DNA of 64,000 nt. It comes from Ceratodon purpureus. Its lineage: Eukaryota; Streptophyta; Bryopsida; Pseudoditrichales; Ditrichaceae. Below, in pieces: positions 11,374 to 21,840 of the stretch. Below the pieces are notes generated by a model, which was not told where the DNA came from, did no database searches, and worked only from the letters and a program-made list of their open reading frames with translations. The position numbers and the translations under genes are program-made. Where the stretch lies: assembly GCA_014871385.1 (NCBI GenBank), contig CM026426.1:64399877-64463876 (forward strand). The letters run 5' to 3'. Numbering within the stretch: the stretch's first letter is position 1; each line of letters opens with the position of its first letter.

Positions 11374-11728
11374 TGGTAAAGGGAGGATTTTCCATAGAAC
11401 CCTAACCTTCACAACCCATCAAAACCCTACAAAAACCCAACTCACTTAGGGTCTGAAACACTCATACAATGCTCGAAACACTCAAAGGAAGTGGAAAAGT
11501 GAGTCAAAACTGTATAAAGAGGGTCAAATCTGCCCCAAAATCATGGTACAGCAGCTCATAAAGTCTCCTCAATCTCTCCTAACTCTGAGTGCACTAGTGA
11601 AGAATGATCTCAAAAACCCTAAAATCTGCCTTAAGAGTCTAGCAGAATTCATCCAGTCGGCTCCGACAGAGTTCACCCAGTCGGCTCTGACAGAGTTCAT
11701 CCAGCCGACTGGATGACTGTCGGGGACA
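11374..11728 (-). repeat. Candidate upstream LTR of the gypsy element
   Basis: On the minus strand the segment begins TGTCCCCGACAG and ends CCCTTTACCA, so it has TG...CA ends, lies upstream of gag and is followed by the possible primer-binding site. It also carries three AGCCGACT words, the same word that marks the element body. The second LTR is outside the window, so the limits cannot be confirmed. Confidence 0.4.
11648..11712. repeat. 24-bp tandem repeat carrying AGCCGACT
   Basis: About 2.5 units of TTCATCCAGTCGGCT followed by CCGACAGAG. It lies in the U3-like part of the candidate LTR, where enhancer repeats are common. Confidence 0.7.
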
Positions 11729-13801
11729 GGGATGAAAAACTGTAAAAACTGCTACTGGAAACTCGGAAAGGGGAGATGGATAAATCTCCGGTTAACAATC
11801 GTCATTAAATGTAATTATTGATTTAATATGAACATTGAATTTGCAGTGAACTTTCAAGGTATGCACATTTCTAAGTATTATTAAACTTTTATTTAAATTT
11901 CTCCACCAGGGAGTAAGATAAATGGCATTGTGTCAATTGATATGTTACTTGTGAATTGAAAATATATATCCAATTTTTTGATTGTACGTCATAATTAGAC
12001 ATGCACGTTCTTGACATATTGACTCCATTGCTATACAAAACTTTTTAGTTTTATAAATGTCATCATTTAAGATACAATTCACTACTTTTGTTATATAGTA
12101 TAGCTTCAATATTTTCCATTACTTTAAAATATGTTCCTTTGGTGAATGTTTGGATTAATATATGTATTGGTGCTTTTTTTAACATGCTTTTGTATAGATG
12201 CCAATTTCCATTCATATTATTATTACCTACATGAGTCATATTTTGTTTTCAATTTTATTTCAGAATTGAATATATTTATTATATTTGTTAAAAAAATTCA
12301 TTCCTTGTTTTATCCATCATATCCTTTTTTGTCCACGACATGTTAAATTATTATAAATTCTTTTTTCATCTCATTCTCCTACCATCATGTCTTCCTCTTT
12401 CTTTAACCTTTACATTTCATTTTTTATTTTTTATTTTTTATTTTTTTCATCCCACTCTCATAGTATCATGTCTTCCTCTTTCTTAACACTAACATTTTTC
12501 TTATTTTATTTATTTTTTTCATCTCATTCTCCTACCATCATGTCTTCCTCTTTCTTTAACCTTTACATTTAATTTTTTTATTTTTTATTTTTTTCATCCT
12601 ATTAAATATGGTTATCATGTCTTCCTCTTTCTTTAACCTTTACATTTCATTTTTTATTTTTTATTTTTTTCATCCCATCCTCATACCATCATGTCTTCCC
12701 TTTCTTGAACCTTTACATTTTTCTTTCTTTATATCTTACTTATTGTTTATTTCTTAATTCATATTTCGTCTTGCATGATTCATTTCATTTTTTATGAAAC
12801 TGATGTCCTTTATTTCTATATTTTAAACTAAGAAATAACCAATTGTCCATTCCATTCTCAGATCATCACTTTCTTGTATTTTCAATAGTTTTCCTTGCTT
12901 TATTATTTCTTATTAATTTGAATCTTCCTTTTTTTCCCAATTTGTACATTTCTTAACTAATTCCTTGTATGTCAAGTCATGAGCTCATGATTTCATTAGA
13001 ATGCGTCATTTTCTTTTCCAGTAAGCCTCACTCTTCTCTCAAACATATATCTCATTCTACATTGTTTCCCAAGATCCATGTTCTTTTTTGAGCATAGGAC
13101 GTACCTACTGGTGCATCATATCATACTATTATAATGCCGTGCTCCCAAGTCCTACTCAAAAGCATCTCTATATTGGCTCGAATGTGCTAGATCATTATTG
13201 TTGGATCAGTCAGCGACAAAGGAAAGTGCCCCCACTACATCAGAGAAAGGCACTTCAGAGTTAAAATACAAGGATTTCCTCCCCATTTATAGTGAGACTC
13301 GTCTGCGGTACTGGACAGTATGTCTTAAACTTCAGAATGGAATGATTTTTGAGTTAAAAAAAGTATTGATCATGAAAATGCTAGATGTCGGTCTTGTGAA
13401 TTTTGGGGTGTTTTCTGGGGATATTCCTTCCGAGGAACAACTTAACCAATGGTTTCTGATTACTATTAACTGTGAACATCATCACAGTTCCACCTAGGTT
13501 ATCCATCCATATTGCTACAATACCTTCCTATGCATCATACTTGTCTGATTTCTATTGCCCCGTTCGTCTTCAACTGACAGTGTGACTGGTTAAGGACCAT
13601 AATTTGCTAGGATTCAGGGACAAAAATGGTATGCATGCAAGTACTTGCATATTGGACCAATCAATCAACGTCCTCCATGGAGAGATGGATAACAAACAGG
13701 AACGTTCTCACATATCATATACAGAGCATAGTCGGATCATTCCAGTGGAATAGTATGAAAGTGACAAAGCTGTAAAGTAGCTGGTTTAAGTGCAAAAACT
13801 A
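11729..13801. other. AT-rich spacer without a supportable gene
   Basis: Outside the minisatellite at 12386-12720 I see no conserved protein, RNA gene or transposon ends. A 99-codon frame at 13198-13497 resembles nothing I recognise. Confidence 0.6.
12386..12720. repeat. T-rich minisatellite, five units of about 75 bp
   Basis: The phrase ATGTCTTCCTCTTTCTTTAA recurs at about 12387, 12468, 12540, 12616 and 12691. Each copy is followed by CTTTACATTT, a poly-T/TA stretch and CATCCCATTCTC-like sequence. Spacing is 72-80 bp. Confidence 0.85.
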
Positions 13802-15720
13802 TTACGCATCGTCATTTTCCCACATCTGTGATAAAGCTTGTCTCACAACATCGACTACTTCTGAGGAGATCTTATAAACTGGATCCCCACCTTTCAGGCA
13901 GTATGGGGCGAGTTTCATTCTGAACTTACAGGCTAAAACCAGGTGGGATGAAACATGAGCTACCACTGACTTTTCAAGATATGTGTAAGTGTATTCACCC
14001 CGACCAGACTTTTTGTAATAAGTGCCTTCAATGACAAAACCCCCTGCTTCAAATTCGGCACCCCAAGGACACACAATAGGAGCCTGTAGTTTATATTTTC
14101 GTCGTTGGCATTGCAAGATATAGAAGCCGACACCCTCTTCATTTGGTTGTTCGGCTGGAACCACAAAATTGTCACCTATGTCCAGGACATCGTCTAGCCT
14201 CTCTCCTCGGTGAACCTGGATAAATCAGTACATTCAGAACCTCATATTATTCTTCAGGTGTGCAGGTAAGATCCAAATTAAAAAAATCTGAATGATATTT
14301 AAAAATAAAAATAAAAAATTCAACCTTAATGCTATTACAGAACAATACCTGCTCGGTAGGATCATCATCTAGAGCCTCCAGTTCCTCTGACGGCGCTTTG
14401 GGCTGAAGTTGTACTGCCCTCCACCTAGGGACATGGGCCGTTTGCTCACAATTCTCCCAGTCTTTATCTATACACGATGCACAGAAACATGACAGAGGTC
14501 TAACCAGCAAACATGTCTTATTGCTGGTAGAATTTCCCATAATGGAATGGAGAGATCTTGAGCCTGCAATAGTGTGACACGCCATCGATGACTCCCTACT
14601 GATCTCGTTCTCACCTACGTGCCAAACGGTACGGTGAATATCTCTACTGCTGGTCCCTGCATGTGAAGAAGGCGCTCTATTAGAGAAGCCTTGCTATAGG
14701 AACTCAACACATTGGAGTGCGTTTTGCAGCTGCCTCTCAGGGTTTCAAATCTGTTCGATGCGTAAAGCACGCTTCACTACGGCTCCTGCACCGTCCCATT
14801 CACCTACAATTGCATCCAATACTGTTCTGTAAATCCATATTGACTGCATAACACATCATCCCCATACCGTAATAAAGAATCTGCTTCATTCGGAAAGTAC
14901 ATAAGTACATTGTCACCACTCAAGAAGTACATAAGTACTTACGCTCCACTAACAAAAATACAAAAGTACGGGAACTCCACTCAAAGTAGCACAAAAGTAT
15001 TGAATAACAAGTACCTTTCCCATGTCCAGTTGCGAAAAAATTCGAGATCATAGAGCAGCCTCCAGTGAGACTGGGATACCTTGCAACAAAATACATTGCA
15101 GTAGCCCCTTTAAACTGACCTGCACAGCCATCAGAGAATACCCAATGCTCCCTCGGTTTTTCCCCGTTAGCACACAACCACCTCCAGTGAAGCATGAGAC
15201 AATGCTGAACAAACAAACTCTCATGTTTCTTGTCATCCGAAATATAGTAGTGTGTATGTTTTATGGTGATCAAATCACCACTCACATCACGGACTCTCTG
15301 CAAAGTGATGTGGACCAACAAGGAAACATACTCAGACATATAGTACATGCTTTGGACTTCATTTTGAATCTGGAATTCATAATTCTCAGCAAAATCAATG
15401 TGGGAAACTAAAACTCCCTCAGGCAAACCTTCCATCATTTCCTTGCACTCATTATCTTGCCAATTCGCAATAAAGTTGTGCTTTATGAAAGCCTCCACCT
15501 TCGGTTTCATGTAGTCGATGCATTGTACTGGACTTGTTTCCTGGTACACCTCCTGCAAACGTTTCTTTGGCTTTCCTGTCTCTCGATCCACCCCAATCTG
15601 AACGTAAGAGAAATGCTTCCAACGTAGCTTCGGCTCACTCTCCGAAGACAACTCATGTGGGCAAACTGGGAGCCGTCCTACCCCACAGTCCTTACATTGG
15701 GTGTAAGTATGCTAGACTCA
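13802..15720 (-). pseudogene. DDE-type transposase, copy A, catalytic half only
   Basis: The same family as copy B (25391-29349). The conserved blocks are HIDFAENYEFQIQNEVQS, EHWVFSDGCAGQFKGATAMY and FFATGHGKG, then, after a short GTAC-rich intron, EWDGAGAVVKRAL. The invariant acidic residues in DFAENY and FSDG and an acid in the HGKG-WDG block are the likely catalytic triad. A Cys-rich segment (LSCFCASCIDKDWENC) follows. Disruptions: TGA at 14745-14747 and TAG at 14694-14696, with AT-rich inserts around 14250-14340. The frame then continues to a natural TAA at 13802. The N-terminal exons seen in B and C are absent. Superfamily is uncertain; this SDG..QFK / HGKG type recurs in repetitive gene families of many eukaryotes. 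Confidence 0.75.
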
Positions 15721-15869
15721 AGCAGTTTTGGCAAAATCCCTTTGTACAGTTTAGAACCCAATGTACAAAATAGTGCAAAAGGTACTTCTACAGAATTGAT
15801 CTCGGCCGTTGATATTGTTCTAGAATTATGTGCCAATGAGATCCCTGAACCTAAGCAAATGGAATTGAA

Positions 15870-16490
15870 GTTATGGCAGGCTGATTAAGTTTGATCCAGC
15901 GTCCCATGCCCCAGGTTTCGACATTATGTTGCAGATTAGTTAGTTAATCGCTCAACTTTGTCACTCCCAAACAGGTGGATTGATCGACGGTTGAAATTGA
16001 ATCGAAAGCATGGCCATTAGAAGATGTGATTGAAAGTCTGGCATATGGGAGTGAAGTTCTGGCAGGCTAATTAATTTTGATCCACCTTGTGCAACAGCCA
16101 TGGAGCGACATATTTGAGAGAAATGAGTTAATTAATTGCGGTTCTTTGTCTCTGACAAACAACTGGATTGATCTAGGGCTGAAATCCACCACATGAGCAT
16201 GGGTATGTAAGAATCCCCTACAATGCGAATAAAGCAGTGTCCACTCTGTTCTGGGGACTATTCAACAAACTTTTCAATTATGATGTGTTTTGTACTTTCC
16301 CAAGCGCTTCCACCGTTGGATCTCCTCTCCAGGTGTCCAGTCCGTCAGATGAGAATTAAACTTCGTGGCCTTGGATTTCAACTGTCATTAAACCTCACAA
16401 TGTCGAAATATTCTCTACTTCCCCCCAGCACCTCCACCGTTAGATCTCCTCCCAAGCGCCCTGGTCCGTCAGATCTAAATTATGAAAATC
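15870..16490. repeat. Two diverged short tandem duplications
   Basis: A block starting GGCAGGCTGATTAAGTTTGA near 15876 recurs diverged near 16050, including GGATTGATC and GCTGAAAT segments. A second pair (CACCGTTGGATCTCCTC and CACCGTTAGATCTCCTC) lies near 16310 and 16435. No coding potential is supported. Confidence 0.55.
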
Positions 16491-16599
16491 AAAAATCAAA
16501 ACAAATTTAAGGAATTTCAATATAGCCTATATTAATAGAGGGATTTATTCATTAGTAATTTTTTTTTGTTTATAAGGTACATGTTAATAAAAAGAATAG

Positions 16600-17740
16600 A
16601 AATCATAGATTGAAGAATAAAAATCATAGATTGAAGAAAGAAAATCATATATTGAAGATTAAAAATCATAGATTGAAGATTAAAAATCAAGATTGAAGAT
16701 CAAAAATCATAGACTAAAAATTAAAGATCATAGATTGAAGATTGAGTATCATTGATTGAAGATTATTTTAAAATCAGAGATTGGGTCCGATTGGTCTTAT
16801 TGTTTTGTCAAAAATCCAAAAGAGAAGATTGCAGATCAAAAAAAGGAAGATCAAAAATTTAAAAATGAAGATGAGGAAAAAAAAAATGATGAACAAATAA
16901 CCAAAAGTGAAGATCAAAAATTCATATACTTCTATACTTCTAACAAATAATATTTAACCTACGAGCTTGCATTCATTTATATACTTTACACATGAGAATT
17001 TGAAGTTTTGAGACTTCTACAATTTTAGTGGAACTAAGTGAATTCTAAATTTTAATGAATTCTAAATTTAATAGTATATTTATTACCAGGCCCTTTCATA
17101 GAATTCATTTATATTTTGAATTCACTTCACTTTCACTAATTATAGAACTTAGTTTCACTAATTGGGGAATTTGATAAACTTCAAACTCTCATATGTAAGG
17201 TATATAAATCAATGCAATCTCTCAAGTTTAATATTATTTGTTAGAAGTGTAGGTGTACTATTTTAAATTTTTTGAATTTTTATCTTCATTTTTGAAATTT
17301 GTTCTTCATTTATTATTGTTCATCTAATTTTTTTAATTTTTGATCTTCATTTTTTGATTTTTCATCTTCCTTATTTGATTTTTTAACATTGGCGTTTTTT
17401 GATTTTGACGTAGTCATTTTTTGAATTTCCATCTTCATTTTTGTTGTTGATCTTCTTTTTTGTATTCTTGATCTTCATTTTTGTGTTTCTGATCTTCATT
17501 TTCTAATTTCTGACTTTCTTTTGTTATTTTTTGTTTTCTTATTTCTTTTTCTTATATTCATTTTTTTATTCTTGATGTTCATTTTCTATTTTTTGATCTT
17601 GATTTTTTTATTTTTGATCTTCATATTATTTTCCTTTTATTTTCATTTTCTAATTTTTCATCTTAATTTTTTTGATTTTTAATCTTCATTTTTATATTTG
17701 TGATCTCTATTTTTTATTTTCTGAGTGTCATTTTTTGATT
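16600..17740. repeat. Imperfect foldback (inverted repeat) of AT-rich DNA
   Basis: The left arm, about 16600-17085, is rich in AAAATCATAGATTGAAGA units. The right arm, about 17100-17740, carries the complement (TTTTTGATCTTCAT units). The match includes ACTTCTAACAAATAATATT at about 16938 against its complement near 17230, and CATGAGAATTTGAAG against the complement of CTTCAAACTCTCATATG. The centre lies near 17095. No sharp termini or target duplication were found. Confidence 0.7.
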
Positions 17741-20700
17741 AAATTGGGCCACCATTAAAAACTTTTTAGGAAATGGACTTGATCTTTTGCAGAAATCATC
17801 ATTTCAGAATGTGAAAGTTTAGGTGAGGGATTGGAGCCTATGTGTCACATCTACTTAGATGACCAGTTCTGCAGGTTTAGGTAACCGCTGCCCACCGGTT
17901 ACCCCAGTAGTCTCAAAGCAGAGCGACTGGTGATCCCCGGTCACCGTCGTCTCTCTCGTTGGAGAAGCATTCTCTGTCTTGCCTTCGCGCCAGTTTGGTT
18001 TGTAAACTTGGGCTGCATTGCTGCGGGCTGGTTCGAGAGTCTGGTTTCGGTATTGTGGGTTTAGGGTGGTAGTTGCAAGGGAGTATCGGAATGGGGCGTG
18101 TGCGCCCAAAACAGAAGGTGGGAGTTGTGGAGAACGAGGACCTCGAGGATGCACAAGGGCTGGAGGGGAAGCGCGCATTGGGGAGCCCGAAGAAGGCGCT
18201 GTAGTTTCAGCAATTGAGGAAGAGAACCACCGCGGTGCGCAAGCGAAGGAGGGGAATTGGGATTCTGGGAGCGTCGGAGAAGCTCCTTTGAAGTCTGAAG
18301 AGCAGCAGTCGAAGTCCGCCAGCTTACCGGCGCGTTCGGGGAGATCGGGTGTGCCAAGCGGCAATGAGGGGGAGTTAAGGGAGCTGCAGGCCGGGGGTGA
18401 GAGAACTACTGCAAAGACGAAGGGGAAGGGGAAGGATCGATCGCTCAAGGTGTTTAGGTCTGTTGAGGACGTCGAGGACGAAATCGCGCGATTGAAGAAG
18501 CCTCCCCGACAGCTGAAGAAGATCGATTTCAAGACGGAGTTTGCACTTGAGGACGAAGGCGAGAACCCCCATCACTTTTGCAAGAACACTGTCCCTGCAG
18601 AGCCTTTGAGGAAACTCTTTGGGAAGCCATACGGGGAATCGGGGCGGGCTGGGTATGCGTGGGGTGATTGCGATGTGCAGGAGGTTGTACAGAGAGTGAG
18701 GTATTTGCACCCAATCCTCTATCAGCATGGAGAGGATGAAACACCAAATCTTGTTACAATCTGGTTTGCAGAAGGGGTGGCGCTTGAGTACGAAGAAGGT
18801 TGCGGTAGGGTGAACTGGTGTGCGTTTGGGGAGGAGACTAACAAGAGGCAGCGCAGTCGATACACCTTGGACCGACAAAAGCTCGAAGAATTGAAGAAAG
18901 CCATGGCTGCGTCCATCACTGCGGAGGGGAAGAAAAAGTTGGATGTGCGAGGCAAGGAGTGGCGCGGATTCAGGGTGAAGACCGAGGGGGAGGAGGAAAG
19001 CAGCGGGAAGAAGAGGGCCCTGCTCGATGGCTCTCAGGAGAGGGGAAACGCAATGAAATCGCGACGTCTCTCCACGGCTGTCTCCACGGGTGATTGCGAT
19101 GGTGCGGGCAAGGAGTCCGGGATGGCTTCAGGGGTTTGCGTGCAAGAGACTGCTGGAGGGGCGCTCAGAGGTTTGGTTCTGAAAAAGGAGGTTCTTGACG
19201 AGCGCCTGCTAGAAGTGCGACAGCTGATGGAGGCAATTCATTTGGAGCAGCAACACCTTCGGGGCTTGAAGAAGGAGGCAAGACAGAGGCTTGAGGAATG
19301 TTCGCTGAATTGCAAGCAATCTGATTGGGGCTTGCTTTCCTTACAGAAGCTGAAGGTGCAGAAGAAGGCATTCATCAAGACACTTCAGGAATCAGGCAAA
19401 GACACATTCAAGGAAACAATAAAGATGGAAGGAATACAAGAGCAGATGGAGGAGGAGGCTGCTAAGGTGAAAGCCGCAAGAGTGGAGCTCGGGAAGGCTG
19501 AAGCTACCATGGCGTCATTGACAAGAAGCTTGGAAACGAGCCAGTTGCAATTCGATGCTCTAGCAGCAGAGAAATTTCAGCTGACGGCTGGAAGGAGTAC
19601 TTTGAACTGCTTACCATGGCCAATGGTGTACTCTCCCGAGGACCCTCCTTCGCCATCACGTGATTTCTGGGATGATAGCAAGTTTATTAGAATCACTACT
19701 TGCAGTTTTTGTTCATTCCCATTTCCTTTGAGTGACATTGTAGTATCCTCCTGCAAGCATTTGTATCATCCCTTTTGTGCTTCAGTTGTTTTTTCTCGAA
19801 ATTGCAAGTGTATGGCTGAGGGCTACTTCAAGTTGTCTCATCCAGCGTGGCATCGAAGCTTTGGTTGGGGAGAGCCTGATGCAGAGCTATCACAAAGGGA
19901 ATTAACGCTCGGGTTGGCTGAAGAGAGGAAGAGAATTATGAAGGACAGAATAGACCTAGCTAGGTCCAAGCTACCGGCATTTGGTAAGTTCGGGTTTCAA
20001 CCGAGGCTGTGGATATGCGATTCAAATCGTGTGAATTCTGCTTTCAGGGTTTCTACTTTGTGTGGTTTCTGCTTTCAGGGTTTCTACTTCTTATGTAGTT
20101 CATGTGATTCTGTTCATTCCCTGAATTCTATGTACATTACCACTTGTACATGTTCTCTATTAGATAATTAGAGGCTATGTATTGTATTCTCTGCCCTTCT
20201 AAAAGCCCACCCATGATGCACCATTTGCACCGCATGTAGACAAGTAGTACTTGCTAGTTGTGGTTAGGCACTTCTATTCTGTAAGGATACTTTGAGGACT
20301 TCCATTGACATACTTTTTTTGGTGACGACAGGGTCCATAAACAAGATCGTACTAGGAGGACCTACAACAGGTATTTTTTATGCATTTTGTACTTTGTTTC
20401 TTAGGTGCTTAAGGAAAACAATACTGAACGGTTGGTTTGTGAGTACAATGGGTACTTCACACTCCCTAGGCCTAGTACTATTAAACCGCTACTTCCATGA
20501 AACAGAAATACTATAGAACTTTTTTTACTAGTTGTACGCTTTGAATTCTTAGTTCATTGGTATTCTGAGTACATTAGTAATCTTTCTACAATGGTATTCT
20601 AAGTACGTTTCTATTTTTTAGTACAGTGGTGTTTTGAGATTACTTAGACTGCGTTAAGGGGAGTACATCTGTATTTTCAGTACATCCTTTTGGCTTAGTA

Positions 20701-21320
20701 CATTTCTATTCTTTATACATTTCTATTTCTTGTACATTTCTATTCCTTGAATGTACATTCCTATACTTTCTGTGGTGCAAGTCTTTGTACATTTCTATAC
20801 TTTGTACATTTTTATTGTTTCATGTCTATTTCTGTTCTTTTCTGTGGTGAGGCTTCTTTGTATTCGGAGTACAGTAAGGTATCACAAATTGTGTTATTGT
20901 ACCTTTCAGATATCATTGAAGAGAACAACGTTGACTCCAAGGATGCTACACAAGGGGAAAAGCAAGAACTGGAGACAGATTTGAGTCTGCAAGACCCTAC
21001 GCTACAAGGCCAGGAGGACTCTCAACTAGAGATTTCAGAATGTGAGGGGGCAGAGTTCAAAGACTGTGGCATGACTTCATTGGAGAGCAGCCATGGTAGT
21101 GTCGGAACACGGGTTGTACGAAATATTCCCTTAAGGTGTTCAAAAGTGATAAAACACCCTAAAAGTGACTCGTGTATCGTTCCTCGGATTCTGTGAAGTG
21201 AGCAGAGTAGAGTGAATCTGGTGGAGGTGTCAAACAACCCAAAAGGTAAGCAAAACCGGAGGTTCAAACTACCTCCTATCCAGTTTTCCGGAAAGTCAAA
21301 TCCGGATCCTTTCCTTTCCG

Positions 21321-21407
21321 GATCCGGAAACTCGGATCTTGCAAACCCGGATCCGGAAACTCGGATCTTGCAAACCCGGATCCGGAAACTCGGATCTTGC
21401 AAACCCG
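21321..21407. repeat. 29-bp tandem array III (3 units) in solo LTR copy 2
   Basis: Three units complementary to the five-unit array of copy 1, followed by degenerate GATCTTCCAATCCG units up to about 21440. Confidence 0.85.
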
Positions 21408-21689
21408 GATCTTCCAATCCGGATCTTTCAAATCCGGATCCGGTTCACAACAAGTTAACACAAAATGAAGTTTAACCTCTATATCAGAGGGTGCCGTTGG
21501 TATTTAGGAAGGATGGCTCCTACCCTTCTAGAGATTTGAGTGGCTGAAGTACCACTATCAAGACAATAAAACAACAACAAACACAAAGGATGCAGTTACT
21601 TCCTCACAACTATTCCGGGTTGACAATCCGGTCCAGCAGGTCACACAGGAAATCCCCACAATCCTACCAATACTACAACGACGAACCTA

Positions 21690-21840
21690 TCCGGATCCGG
21701 ATCTTTCCGGATTTATCCGGATCTATCCGGATCCTTCCGGATCTATCCGGATCCTTCCGGATCTTTCCGGATCCTTCCGGATCTTTCCGGATCCTTCCGG
21801 ATCTTTCCGAAACTTTCCGGAACTTTCCGGATATCCGGAT
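21690..21840. repeat. ATCCGGA array II in solo LTR copy 2
   Basis: About a dozen units of ATCCGGATCTTTCCGG type, complementary to 5100-5275. Confidence 0.85.

Larger units (their letters stand above)
1..11728 (-). mobile_element. Ty3/gypsy LTR retrotransposon, decayed, left end outside window
   Basis: Reading leftwards on the minus strand the order is leader, gag with a zinc knuckle, retropepsin, reverse transcriptase, RNase H, integrase with a GPF/Y-type module, then a long extension. Pol order RT-RH-INT defines Ty3/gypsy. No chromodomain is visible after the GPF/Y module, so it looks non-chromoviral, perhaps nearer the Tat/Athila side; that placement is inference. Inactivating changes include in-frame TAG codons at 9750-9752, 6466-6468 and 3337-3339, frameshifts near 9400 and 6850, and a solo LTR of another family inside the RT. 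The downstream LTR should lie to the left of base 1. The candidate upstream LTR is at 11374-11728. The word AGCCGAC occurs about 20 times on the sense strand. Confidence 0.9.

Noticed and set aside
13198-13497. 99-codon open frame on plus
   Set aside because: No recognisable domain, no homologue elsewhere in the window and no supporting neighbours; not annotated as a gene.
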